The translations under genes were made by a program, and so were the position numbers. A model generated the notes under the pieces. The model was not told the DNA's origin and ran no database searches. It was given only the letters and a program-made list of their open reading frames with translations. From a virus: 28,397 nt of DNA. This document shows, piece by piece, positions 19,103 through 27,273 of the stretch; the first letter of the stretch is position 1, and every line of letters begins with the position of its first letter. The stretch covers positions 1 through 28,397 of IMG/VR virus record IMGVR_UViG_3300035698_003044; one strand, given 5' to 3'.

Positions 19103-20458
19103 ATGAATATAAAAAAGATAATTAATGTATGTCTCTTTGTGTGTATCCTGCTTAGTGTGGGATGCGCTAAAGAAGAAGTAATGCCTGCCGTTGATCTTGA
19201 AGCGCAGGTAGCAGAACTACAAGCCCAGATAAAAGAGCTGGAAACGGTTGAGGAACCTGCACCAACATTAGAGCCTGTTGTGGTAATAGGTCCTGATGAT
19301 ATTCCTGGTGGACCAAGATTGATTAGGAAAGCGCCCCATGACGATAATAAATATAATGGGTATCAATACGAGCTGAATAGTAAATGGATTCCTGGAATAC
19401 CCACTTATAAGAGCTGGTTTACGCCCAGCCCGAAAGTATTTTCGGGCGCAGCATTCCCTTATGGTTGGAGCGTTATGGAAGCTACGGCTGCATATAACGG
19501 GTTTTCACTTGATGGGTACGTGGATGGGGTTGCGTTAATGAGCTGCGCCGATCAAGGATTGCCCGTTTGGCTGAAGCGACCCGGCCATAGCTGGGAAGGT
19601 CCATATTTGGTTGTAGATTGCGCAAAGCGGACAGATTATTATAATGTTTCAGTTCATAATGCGGAATCCGTTGAGGTTGGTTTTGAAACTGCTGTACGGT
19701 GGGGGATGTCTACGGAAAGATATATCTGGAATGACGAATGGGTAAGTTACTGGTTGGAACCCAGAATTGATGATGTGATTGTTTCTAAAACCCCTCCGAA
19801 TCAGTTACCAGCTGATTATGAATCAGTTGAGTATAAGGAATGGTTCCTGGATATGGTTGAATTCGACCACTTTGCCACTGATGAAGAGGCAACTGCTTAT
19901 TATCTATCAGTTCCGAGATTCTTACGCCGGAACCCAACTGAAGCAGGCGGTATGCCTTACTGGAGAATCCCGCCAAGTAACGAGTTTATTCAATTCCCCC
20001 CGGCTGAGATTTATAGCACGCTAGCTGAAACTAACTTGATTATTCCAAAGGCAATGACTGTTCACACACCTACATCAGTTAGTAAGTCATTTGAAGTTGA
20101 AGCCGGGGAGTTCTGGATGGAAATAGACCTCAGCCAGCAAGTGCTTTATGCCTACAGGGGCGATCAGCAGATCAATGAGTTTGTTATTTCTTCTGGAAAA
20201 GTATTGACACCTACCCCCCTTGGAAGCTATGAGGTGTATTCAATGTACGAGGAATATACCATGCTGGGGCAGGACGGAAATATCCCCGGCGTAAAGTGGA
20301 GCATGTTCTTTCATCACGGATATGCGATCCATGCGACAGACTGGCACAATAGCTTTGGAAAACCTATGAGCAGGGGTTGTATCAATATGCGCACGGATGA
20401 TGCTAAGTGGCTTTATGATAGAGTGGATGAAGGTACTCGTGTTTATGTACACATATAA
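19103..20458 (+). CDS. Lipoprotein L,D-transpeptidase
   Basis: Start at ATG 19103 gives a lipoprotein signal (KKIINVCLFVCILLSVGC, lipidated Cys21) and lies 35 bases after the predicted transcript start; an in-frame ATG at 19073 would leave almost no leader. The 451-residue protein has a coiled-coil stalk (LEAQVAELQAQIKELE), a middle domain (PYGWSVMEATAAYNGFSLDG, YLVVDCAKRTD) and a C-terminal YkuD domain with IHATDWHNSF (His ~410) and MSRGCINM (catalytic Cys ~426). YkuD enzymes form 3-3 peptidoglycan cross-links or attach proteins to the wall. Rare in phages: it may remodel the host wall or block other phages or lysins. Confidence 0.88.
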   Translation: MNIKKIINVCLFVCILLSVGCAKEEVMPAVDLEAQVAELQAQIKELETVEEPAPTLEPVVVIGPDDIPGGPRLIRKAPHDDNKYNGYQYELNSKWIPGIPTYKSWFTPSPKVFSGAAFPYGWSVMEATAAYNGFSLDGYVDGVALMSCADQGLPVWLKRPGHSWEGPYLVVDCAKRTDYYNVSVHNAESVEVGFETAVRWGMSTERYIWNDEWVSYWLEPRIDDVIVSKTPPNQLPADYESVEYKEWFLDMVEFDHFATDEEATAYYLSVPRFLRRNPTEAGGMPYWRIPPSNEFIQFPPAEIYSTLAETNLIIPKAMTVHTPTSVSKSFEVEAGEFWMEIDLSQQVLYAYRGDQQINEFVISSGKVLTPTPLGSYEVYSMYEEYTMLGQDGNIPGVKWSMFFHHGYAIHATDWHNSFGKPMSRGCINMRTDDAKWLYDRVDEGTRVYVHI

Positions 20459-20467
20459 GGAGTAAGA

Positions 20468-21010
20468 ATGAAACTCGGAACCTATAACAGCAAACATGGA
20501 ATTTACGAATTTGACGGCAAGCATTATAAACCACGCTGGTTTGCAAACCTATTGAGGATGGAGATCCCGGTAGTATATGCAACCTGCATAACCGGATATG
20601 ATGCTCCTAAACCGGAACCGGCGAAATGGCCAAAGGCGATCTTGGTTGCAGTAAGTAAGGTTACAGTTCCAAGCTTTGACAAGAGTAAAACTGTAGAAGG
20701 GCTGCTTGAGCATTATCCGGGGATCTATGCTCAGTCGCAGTTACACGCATACGCCCCTGGAACCCCTGGCAAATTGCCGAATTGGTGTAAACCCTGGGAA
20801 GGAAACGCATCAATGCTGATTCATGAATATACAGATGGCCATATAGCCTGGTTGCGCCCCAATTTTGATAATGACGTTTATTTGTTCTTTACTGACACTG
20901 CAGCTCCGCCAGTAGACGATGATCCTGGAAATGGGGGCGTTGTCATTCCCGGTATTCCGAAAGTGATAACTGTAAACCTGCATGTATGGCGTCATAATGT
21001 GGATGATTAA
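20468..21010 (+). CDS. Unknown protein of the cargo block
   Basis: A 180-residue protein with AAGGAG at 20457-20462. It lacks a signal peptide and membrane helix. It begins KLGTYNSKHGIYEFDGKHYK and has a proline- and aspartate-rich linker (PPVDDDPGNGGVVIPG, ~150-165) before a short beta-like end (VITVNLHVWRHNVDD). It could be an intracellular or non-classically exported partner of the transpeptidase. No family recognised. Confidence 0.5.
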   Translation: MKLGTYNSKHGIYEFDGKHYKPRWFANLLRMEIPVVYATCITGYDAPKPEPAKWPKAILVAVSKVTVPSFDKSKTVEGLLEHYPGIYAQSQLHAYAPGTPGKLPNWCKPWEGNASMLIHEYTDGHIAWLRPNFDNDVYLFFTDTAAPPVDDDPGNGGVVIPGIPKVITVNLHVWRHNVDD

Positions 21011-21028
21011 TATTTGATAGGAGGAATA

Positions 21029-21424
21029 ATGAAAAAGTGGATGAAGATTGTTTTGCTGATTGTGCTTATGATTGGGTTGATACCATTTGAAATTAAATAT
21101 GAAAAGCATTACTATACCGATGTGAAATCTATATTGTGGTATTACGGTGGTGTTTATAGTACAAATCGCGTGCTTTTTTGGGAGTTACAGATTCTTGGCT
21201 TTACCAAACGTTACGAATCTTCAAAGATACAATTTTATTATCAGCCCCCATTGATGGAAGGAAATGACATGTGGCTTGGCACTCGGTTTTTATATCCAAA
21301 TAAAAAAGTACAAGAAGGTATTACCCCGGCGTGTTTATGGGACTGTGGCTGGTCAAGAAAAGGCGGATGGTTTTGTAATCCTTGTGAGTATGATCCAGGA
21401 TACCCCACTCCGCCACAAGCTTAA
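21029..21424 (+). CDS. Membrane-anchored Cys-rich protein
   Basis: Start at ATG 21029 behind AGGAGG (21019-21024). The 131-residue protein has an N-terminal anchor or signal (KKWMKIVLLIVLMIGLIPF) and an aromatic exported body. The C-terminus has four cysteines in ACLWDCGWSRKGGWFCNPCE, possibly a disulphide knot or metal site outside the membrane, and ends in prolines. It sits between an unknown and a lipoprotein, so a surface role is likely. Confidence 0.6.
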   Translation: MKKWMKIVLLIVLMIGLIPFEIKYEKHYYTDVKSILWYYGGVYSTNRVLFWELQILGFTKRYESSKIQFYYQPPLMEGNDMWLGTRFLYPNKKVQEGITPACLWDCGWSRKGGWFCNPCEYDPGYPTPPQA

Positions 21425-21435
21425 ATTGGAGCCGA

Positions 21436-22041
21436 ATGATCTATCCCCCTAAATTCCGCCAGTTAGTTGAAAAGATAGTCAAGGTAATTGCTTGGATTAT
21501 TATTGTGTATGTATTTGCAATAGTAATGAGCAGTTGCACACCTGAATTTGAAATGCCAGCAGTTAGGACTTTAACACCAGTTGATTCAGAAGTAATTATT
21601 ACGCCTACGTTATCAGCAGAAGCACAGCGATTCAGGGGTGCAGTTGATCAATACGAAAGACGGATACGCTCTTGCGCCGGCATAGAAACGGGAGAATATC
21701 TTGGCGGTGATGTAGCTATGCTATTCCTGCAGCAGTTACAAGAAGATCAGACATTATTCAAGAATCCGCATTTTGTAAAGGTATGGAACTGGTTAATGGA
21801 TGATATTCTGACTTACTGCACGAATCTGGCAGTTGATGATCCCATTACAGCATTGAGAGTAGTAAACGACTTATTCATGAAAGCAGACCAGGAGTATTAT
21901 CAATATCAAAGACAAGGGCGTTATGGGATAGAAGAGGGGAATATGGATCTTATCGAAAGCGCATTTGAACATCGAGAAAAAGCACACGGATTCATGCAGG
22001 AAGCCGCCTATTATTATGACGATCTGTTTGATTATTATTAG
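21436..22041 (+). CDS. Second lipoprotein of the cargo block
   Basis: A 201-residue protein with a long basic N-terminus, a membrane stretch (VIAWIIIVYVFAIVMSSC) and a lipidated Cys at ~34. The first mature residues C-x-x-E-x-x-MPAV match those of the L,D-transpeptidase. The mature part is helical and acidic, with HREKAHGFMQEAAYYYDDLF near the end. The ribosome binding site is GGAG at 21428-21431. It may act at the membrane surface as an exclusion protein or as a partner of the transpeptidase. Function not established. Confidence 0.65.
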   Translation: MIYPPKFRQLVEKIVKVIAWIIIVYVFAIVMSSCTPEFEMPAVRTLTPVDSEVIITPTLSAEAQRFRGAVDQYERRIRSCAGIETGEYLGGDVAMLFLQQLQEDQTLFKNPHFVKVWNWLMDDILTYCTNLAVDDPITALRVVNDLFMKADQEYYQYQRQGRYGIEEGNMDLIESAFEHREKAHGFMQEAAYYYDDLFDYY

Positions 22042-22049
22042 GAGCAATA

Positions 22050-22262
22050 ATGGCTGAACTAATCCCTTTATGCGACTTCCCTGCCGGGATTGTAAAGGTA
22101 CAGACAATGGCAGATGGATCTCCTCGAATAGTATTAGAGTGTGAGGAAAGCGTAAATGAACATTTGTCCTTACTGGCAAAATGCCATGCCGACAAGAGAT
22201 ACCTGCATATTGTGATCTATGATGAACGGGAATTCAAAGGTGCTATAATAAATCAAAGATGA
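22050..22262 (+). CDS. Unknown small protein
   Basis: A 70-residue protein with AGGAG at 22041-22045. It reads as alternating strands and one helix (GIVKVQTMADGSPRIVLECE, RYLHIVIYDEREFKGAI) with no motif. The end of the gene contains the candidate packaging-operon promoter. Confidence 0.5.
   Translation: MAELIPLCDFPAGIVKVQTMADGSPRIVLECEESVNEHLSLLAKCHADKRYLHIVIYDEREFKGAIINQR
22241..22249 (+). promoter_or_regulatory. Extended -10 promoter for the packaging module
   Basis: TGC-TATAAT (22241-22249) is a perfect extended -10; no good -35 is visible upstream. Start near 22256 would give a 57-base leader before the small terminase gene, containing the tandem repeat at 22285. Confidence 0.5.
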
Positions 22263-22284
22263 ACCTTATTGATACTTAATTAAT

Positions 22285-22309
22285 CCAAATTGTTACCAAA
22301 TTGTTACCA
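22285..22309 (+). repeat. Tandem 11-bp repeat before the small terminase gene
   Basis: CCAAATTGTTA occurs at 22285-22295 and again at 22296-22306, with CCA beginning a third copy. It fills the space where a ribosome binding site would be. Small terminases often bind repeats near their own gene (cos or pac sites), so this may be a packaging site or operator. Confidence 0.5.
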
Positions 22310-22312
22310 TAA

Positions 22313-22756
22313 ATGACCGAATTAGCTACTAAATTAGACCAAATAGGGGATGACCATAAACTTAACTATGTGCTGGAACGTGCTGATGTAAATACCGATC
22401 AAGCAGGTTATGTAAATGCAGGTATAAGAAAAGCAGTATTTTACAGATGGCCAAAGGAAACAAGAGAGCACCTAAATAAACTTGCTCTTCAATTAAAATT
22501 AGAGACAGCACTAAAGGCGAAGCTGGTATTAAGGGCGGCAACAAAAGACGCGGCTGAAATGAAAGTGGCAGGTCTAAGTTCTGGCAAGGAACACGTGCAA
22601 CAATCCGCAGCTACAGAGATACTTGATAGGATGTTAGGCAAGCCAACTCAAAAGCAGGAGATTGAACACGATATAAAAAAGCCAGTCAAAATAATATTTG
22701 TGCATACTATAAAAGATCCAAATGAGATTGTAGAAGGAGAATCTGAAGATGAGTAA
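22313..22756 (+). CDS. Terminase small subunit (probable)
   Basis: A 147-residue protein, mostly helical with basic N-terminal half. Near the middle, SAATEILDRMLGKPTQK (~97-113) is a block I know from phage small terminases and their relatives, which bind the packaging site as rings. The C-terminus (KIIFVHTIKDPNEI) is a strand plus acidic tail, probably the contact with the large subunit. No Shine-Dalgarno precedes ATG 22313. It is two genes ahead of the large subunit. Confidence 0.65.
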   Translation: MTELATKLDQIGDDHKLNYVLERADVNTDQAGYVNAGIRKAVFYRWPKETREHLNKLALQLKLETALKAKLVLRAATKDAAEMKVAGLSSGKEHVQQSAATEILDRMLGKPTQKQEIEHDIKKPVKIIFVHTIKDPNEIVEGESEDE

Positions 22757-23036
22757 AGAGAAATTAGATAAAGTGGCTCCGTTCGAGAGCTTAAATAAGT
22801 TGATTGAGGAACAGGAAGCGGAGCGTAAACCGCGAGAGAAAAAATCAAGTAGAGGGCGAGGGCGTAAAGCAATATACACAAGGATTGTCAGAGTTTGGCT
22901 TCGTGAAAGCACTTATGACAAGTTGGCAGATATGGCAATTAATAACAATGTTGGATTATCGGAAGTGTTGAGGACTGTTATACGTTTTGGATTGGTAGCA
23001 ATAGATCTTGAGAATCAGAAAGTAGATAATGGGTAA
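22749..23036 (+). CDS. Ribbon-helix-helix-like DNA-binding protein in packaging operon
   Basis: A 95-residue protein with GAAGGAGA at 22732-22739. A basic linker (KPREKKSSRGRGRKAI) leads to TRIVRVWLRESTYDKLADMA, then VGLSEVLRTVIRFGLVAI: one strand and two helices as in ribbon-helix-helix proteins. It lies between the two terminase genes, so it could assist packaging-site recognition or regulate the late operon. Confidence 0.6.
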   Translation: MSKEKLDKVAPFESLNKLIEEQEAERKPREKKSSRGRGRKAIYTRIVRVWLRESTYDKLADMAINNNVGLSEVLRTVIRFGLVAIDLENQKVDNG

Positions 23037-23047
23037 ATTGGCATAAG

Positions 23048-24295
23048 ATGACGATTGAGTTTATCGTTCATGCCGGAATTGATGCGGATGGATACAATGT
23101 ATATAAACCCTGTTTTCATACAGGGCAGGACTTAGCGTGGTATAGCAGGGCGCGTTTCCCGTTCATTATTGCAGGTTCGCAATCAGGCAAAACGTGTTTT
23201 GGCCCATGGTGGCTGTACCAAGAGATTAAAAAATGCGGGGACGGGGATTATTTAGCAGTTACAGCAACATACGATCTTTTCAAACTTAAATTACTTCCTG
23301 AACTAAAAAAGGTATTTGGTATTTATATTCCTGGATGGGAGTACAAGGCAAGTGATAGGATGTTATCGAATGGCAAATCAAGGATTATATTGAGGTCGGC
23401 CGATGCGGAGGGCGGGCTTGAAAGTGCAACGGTAAAAGCGGCATGGTTAGATGAATGCGGTCAGGATAAATTCAAGCTGGGCGCATGGGAAGCGGTACAA
23501 AGACGGCTATCTCTTTACGGTGGGCGTGCATTAGGAACTACAACACCTTATAACTTGGGCTGGCTGAAAACAGAAGTATATGACAGGTGGGTTAATGGAG
23601 ATACAGACTACGAGATTATCAACTTCAAGTCAATAATGAATCCCATATTTCCACGCAAGGAATATGACAGGATGAAGCGGATTCTGCCAGCCTGGAAATT
23701 CAATATGTTTTACAACGGAACATTTGAAAGACCTGCAGGGTTGATTTACTCCGACTTCAATCCAGATGTTCAGAAGATCAAGCCTCAACCATTAAACCCG
23801 GAATGGCCTCGTTATGTAGGGATAGACTTTGGCGCAGTCAATACGGCATTGGTATGGATAGCAGAAGATCCGAACACTCATTGTTATTATATTTATCGCT
23901 GCATGATGATGGGAAATAAGACCACAAGAGAAAAGGCGCTGATGGCGTTAGCTTATAAACATGAGAATACGGTCAGGTGGATTGGCGGTGCTAAGTCAGA
24001 GAAGCAGGAGAGAATGGATTGGCAAGCTGAGGGAGTGCCGGTCCAGGAAAGCCCGATCATAAGCGTTGAGGCAGGCATCGATCGAGTGATTGAACTATTC
24101 AAAACAAGGCGGCTGTTTGTATTCAATACGTGTAAGGGATTGCTTGATGAACTCGGTACTTATTCGAGGGTGCTTAACGAATACGGTCAGCCAACAGAGA
24201 AGATAAAAGACAAGGCGGACTATCATAGACTTGATGCTCTAAGGTATAATATAAGCGGTATAGGATTTTCCCTTTATGGAGGTATAAATGTATGA
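23048..24295 (+). CDS. Terminase large subunit
   Basis: A 415-residue ATPase-nuclease that moves DNA into the prohead. Walker A is GSQSGKT (43-49), Walker B is AAWLDE (131-136), and a coupling TTTPYN follows. The nuclease domain begins at YVGIDFG (~256) and holds conserved acidic residues to DYHRLDALRY near the end. Length and order are normal for the family. It overlaps the next gene by four bases. The start has only a weak ribosome binding site. Confidence 0.93.
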   Translation: MTIEFIVHAGIDADGYNVYKPCFHTGQDLAWYSRARFPFIIAGSQSGKTCFGPWWLYQEIKKCGDGDYLAVTATYDLFKLKLLPELKKVFGIYIPGWEYKASDRMLSNGKSRIILRSADAEGGLESATVKAAWLDECGQDKFKLGAWEAVQRRLSLYGGRALGTTTPYNLGWLKTEVYDRWVNGDTDYEIINFKSIMNPIFPRKEYDRMKRILPAWKFNMFYNGTFERPAGLIYSDFNPDVQKIKPQPLNPEWPRYVGIDFGAVNTALVWIAEDPNTHCYYIYRCMMMGNKTTREKALMALAYKHENTVRWIGGAKSEKQERMDWQAEGVPVQESPIISVEAGIDRVIELFKTRRLFVFNTCKGLLDELGTYSRVLNEYGQPTEKIKDKADYHRLDALRYNISGIGFSLYGGINV

Positions 24296-24621
24296 ACATA
24301 TTTGCATATTCTGAAAATAATGATAAGTTTCTAAGTTTAGGGGATGAAAAGTGGTGTCTTGTTAGCGGTGGCTTGTATGATGATCTAATCTCTTTCGGCT
24401 CCCCGTTAATAAAATTACCGATAATGAAAGACGTGTATATTAGAATGGCTAAGATAGATTCAAGTAAAACGCTATCGGAATTAACAGAAGAATGGCTAAG
24501 GAAGGACGCGCTTATCACCGAGGAAATGGGGAACGGCTTAGAGATTACATATAGGCATACCGTATTCTTTTGCGATGGAGGCACTATACCAGACAGATTT
24601 TTTAATAATGATGAGGATTGA
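24292..24621 (+). CDS. Unknown protein in packaging module
   Basis: A 109-residue protein starting by ATGA overlap with the large terminase. It contains no membrane segment and no motif; aromatic strands (TYRHTVFFCDGGTIPDRFF) end it. It may be an accessory or moron gene inserted between terminase and the HNH gene. Confidence 0.5.
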   Translation: MNIFAYSENNDKFLSLGDEKWCLVSGGLYDDLISFGSPLIKLPIMKDVYIRMAKIDSSKTLSELTEEWLRKDALITEEMGNGLEITYRHTVFFCDGGTIPDRFFNNDED

Positions 24622-24622
24622 A

Positions 24623-25168
24623 ATGAGGTATTTGACGAGAGAAGAAGTGGCAGAGTCAAACAAAAAGATTGGTAAATTCCTTGCTGCTATTCCAGAATCC
24701 GAGATAAATTGGATAAAGGATAATTACGTTAATCATTTTACAGAACCGGAACTGGAAGAACTGGTCGAGAATTTCTCAATAGATTTGTGTTTGAATAATT
24801 GGCCTTTTTGCTACAATCTCAACCCAGATGACGTAGTAGTGTCAGACAACATCCTTCGCAGGTTTTTTGTTATATTAGAAAGAGAAAAATATCCAAAAAC
24901 CCGTCTTCGAGAAAAACGCAGAACGTTTCTTACAAACACCCCATCATCGCAAAGAGCTCGCGGTCATTGGAGAAAGGCTGTATTTGAACGAGACGAATAT
25001 AAATGCTGTAATTGCGGTAGTAACAAAAACTTATGCGGACATCACATAAAACCACGTTCTAAATATCCTGAATTGCAATTTGACGTTGATAACGGAATGA
25101 CACTTTGTAAAGACTGTCATGCAAAAAGACATTCTAAGCAAGCAAATTTAATAATGAGTCGCAGATGA
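24623..25168 (+). CDS. HNH endonuclease next to terminase
   Basis: Start at ATG 24623 with GAGG at 24613-24616; longer frames start inside the previous gene. The 181-residue protein has a helical N-terminal ~105 residues and a classic HNH domain: HWRKAVFERDEYKC, CNCGS, GHHIKPRSKYPELQFD, VDNGMTLCKDCHAKRH. Key His, Asn and His and both CxxC pairs are present. In HK97-like phages an HNH enzyme beside terminase takes part in DNA cutting for packaging; its position between terminase and portal fits that. A homing enzyme is the alternative. Confidence 0.88.
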   Translation: MRYLTREEVAESNKKIGKFLAAIPESEINWIKDNYVNHFTEPELEELVENFSIDLCLNNWPFCYNLNPDDVVVSDNILRRFFVILEREKYPKTRLREKRRTFLTNTPSSQRARGHWRKAVFERDEYKCCNCGSNKNLCGHHIKPRSKYPELQFDVDNGMTLCKDCHAKRHSKQANLIMSRR

Positions 25169-25195
25169 ATAGGTTTAGTTGATAAGGAATAGATT

Positions 25196-26584
25196 ATGAA
25201 CATAATAGACAGGATCAGATTAGGGCTTGATATTCTAATGAGAGGGGAGAAGGTATTACAAGCAACACGGGTAAAAGGGTGGGATGAAGGAAAGCCGTCA
25301 TATCCTGAAGTTGATTTCAAAACGATGGCAACACAGGGATACCGTAAGAACGAACTTATATTTGCGTGTGTAGCCAAGACTGCTAATTCTGCAAGTCAGA
25401 TCGCTTTGAAGGTTTACGATAAAAGAACAGAACAAGAGATTCCAGATCATCCACTAAGGCAGTTGATAAAAGCGCCTAATAGTGAAATGGCTGAATATGA
25501 TTTCTGGTCCGCTAACGTGATTTATGAGGACTTAGCAGGGACAGCGTATTGGGAGAAAGAACGAAGCGCTGCAGGCCGGGTAGTTGGATTATGGCCGTTG
25601 AGGCCGGATTGGATCAGACCTGTAAAATCATCCACTGAATTTATATCTTATTACGAGTATGAGATCCCCGGAACGAACACAAAGATACCGATAGCAAAAG
25701 AAGATGTACTGGTATTCAAGAACTTCGACCCGTTGAATATGTATCAGGGCTGGCCTCCTGCTGCTGTAGCGGCAAGGGTTGGGGATGTGGATAATGCAAC
25801 GACTGACTTTATAAAGATGTTCTGGGAACGTGGGGGGATGCCTGCTGGGATACTGACAACGAAACAACACTTACAAGAAGCGCAGGTCAAGGCTATTAGG
25901 CGTAGGTGGGACAAGAGATACGGCGGAAGTAAAAACTGGCTATCTCCGGCAGTCCTTGACGCTGATGCAACATATCAAAAGACAGGCTCTACGTTTAATG
26001 AAATGGGCTTTGAAGTATTGGATGAAAGGAATGAAGCGCGAATCTGTATGGTCATGGATGTACCGCCTATTCTTGTCGGTGCAGTAGTTGGATTGAAAAG
26101 AAGCACTTATTCAAACTATGCTGAAGCGAGAAAGGCATGGTGGCAGGATACGCTATCAGCCATGTTCCAGCATTACGATGATACTATCAATGCTCGCTTG
26201 GTTCCTGACTTCGGAGATAACATCTATTGCAAGTGGGATTTCTCACAGGTGGCAGCTTATCAGGAAGAAGCAGAGAAGTTATGGCTGCGCTATCAGGCTG
26301 CCCTAACAGCAGGCGGTATCACGGTCAATGAGTTTAGAGAAGGGATTAACCTACCACGTTTACGGGGCGGGGATGTATTGTTGAGGACTTTGAATATCTA
26401 TGATGTTCCTGTTCTTGAAGAGGGAGCGACCAAGCAGGTAATTGAAATGATCGAAGGCAAGCTATTAGGCGAAGGAAATAGAACGGAGGACGAGAATAAG
26501 ATAATGAAAGAGATGGTAACTCATTTGAGGAAACAAAAGAATCGGGTAATTGATGAAGCAGAAGGGGAAGTATTGAAAGGATAA
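25196..26584 (+). CDS. Portal protein (HK97 type)
   Basis: A 462-residue protein of normal portal length. YRKNELIFACVAKTANSASQ (~48-67), KVYDKRTEQEIPDHPL, DFWSANVIYEDLAGTAYWEK, LWPLRPDWIRPV, EDVLVFKNFDP and the later MDVPPILVGAVVGLKRSTYS are the HK97 portal landmarks. Twelve copies form the ring through which DNA enters and leaves the head. The C-terminus is charged and helical. It follows the HNH gene and precedes minor head genes. Confidence 0.93.
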   Translation: MNIIDRIRLGLDILMRGEKVLQATRVKGWDEGKPSYPEVDFKTMATQGYRKNELIFACVAKTANSASQIALKVYDKRTEQEIPDHPLRQLIKAPNSEMAEYDFWSANVIYEDLAGTAYWEKERSAAGRVVGLWPLRPDWIRPVKSSTEFISYYEYEIPGTNTKIPIAKEDVLVFKNFDPLNMYQGWPPAAVAARVGDVDNATTDFIKMFWERGGMPAGILTTKQHLQEAQVKAIRRRWDKRYGGSKNWLSPAVLDADATYQKTGSTFNEMGFEVLDERNEARICMVMDVPPILVGAVVGLKRSTYSNYAEARKAWWQDTLSAMFQHYDDTINARLVPDFGDNIYCKWDFSQVAAYQEEAEKLWLRYQAALTAGGITVNEFREGINLPRLRGGDVLLRTLNIYDVPVLEEGATKQVIEMIEGKLLGEGNRTEDENKIMKEMVTHLRKQKNRVIDEAEGEVLKG

Positions 26585-26588
26585 GAGA

Positions 26589-26783
26589 ATGAAACAATAT
26601 AAATCATGGCTACGTGAACATTTCGCTACATTGAGCGAGGAAGAAAAGCTGAAGTATTACCCCGAAATAATCGCACAACTTGAAGAGAGTATAACATATC
26701 ACAGGCACACTATGCTTATACTACTATTCTTTTCCGTAGTGTATCCCATATTAATTGTATTGGTGTTTGCATTGAAAGGATAA
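26589..26783 (+). CDS. Small C-terminally anchored membrane protein
   Basis: A 64-residue protein with a soluble start (LREHFATLSEEEKLKYYPEI) and a C-terminal membrane helix (~42-61, MLILLFFSVVYPILIVLVFA). It lies four bases after portal. Membrane proteins are unusual among head genes, so it may be a moron gene. Function unknown. Confidence 0.55.
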   Translation: MKQYKSWLREHFATLSEEEKLKYYPEIIAQLEESITYHRHTMLILLFFSVVYPILIVLVFALKG

Positions 26784-26786
26784 TAA

Positions 26787-27047
26787 ATGACAGGAAATTA
26801 TTATCAACATGAACCATATAAAGAGCTTGCATATTCTATTGTAGAAAGGGCTTTATTAGATGCCACTGGAAAAGTATCATATTTACAAGGTAAAATGAAA
26901 GAAGGAAAACGCCTACATAAAGAAAGAATAATGTTCGAAGCACGCCGTTGGATTAGAGAACGTGGCGGAGATTTTGATTATTATTGTGGCGCATTAAATA
27001 TAAATGCAAATGATAAAAGGGCAAGACTTGGAATTGAAAGGAGATAG
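26787..27047 (+). CDS. Unknown small protein in head module
   Basis: An 86-residue protein with AAAGGATAAT upstream. It is helical and charged. FEARRWIRERGGDFDYYCGA (~50-69) followed by LNINANDKRAR resembles small phage proteins in which an EAxRFL segment precedes a cysteine-containing helix, a family without known function. Confidence 0.5.
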   Translation: MTGNYYQHEPYKELAYSIVERALLDATGKVSYLQGKMKEGKRLHKERIMFEARRWIRERGGDFDYYCGALNINANDKRARLGIERR

Positions 27048-27048
27048 G

Positions 27049-27273
27049 ATGAAAAAGAAAGAACTATTAAAGCGGATTGAGGAATTAGAGGCGAGGCTGG
27101 AAGATGCAGAGGCAAGGATATTATTACTTGAGGGCAGTATAGTAGCGGTTCCATACGTACCGCAACCATATATTCCATATACACCGATACAACCAGCGCA
27201 GCCAATTCCGTGTACTCCTTACCCAGGAACGGCTACTCCCTATTGGTGGGATAACGGAATAACAATTAGTTAA
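27049..27273 (+). CDS. Coiled-coil protein with proline-rich tail
   Basis: Start at ATG 27049 behind AAAGGAGA (27038-27045), two bases after the previous stop. Residues ~1-28 form a coiled coil (LLKRIEELEARLEDAEARIL); residues ~34-62 are proline- and tyrosine-rich (VPQPYIPYTPIQPAQPIPCT). No enzyme motif. Perhaps a small structural linker. Its stop overlaps the next gene. Confidence 0.6.
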   Translation: MKKKELLKRIEELEARLEDAEARILLLEGSIVAVPYVPQPYIPYTPIQPAQPIPCTPYPGTATPYWWDNGITIS

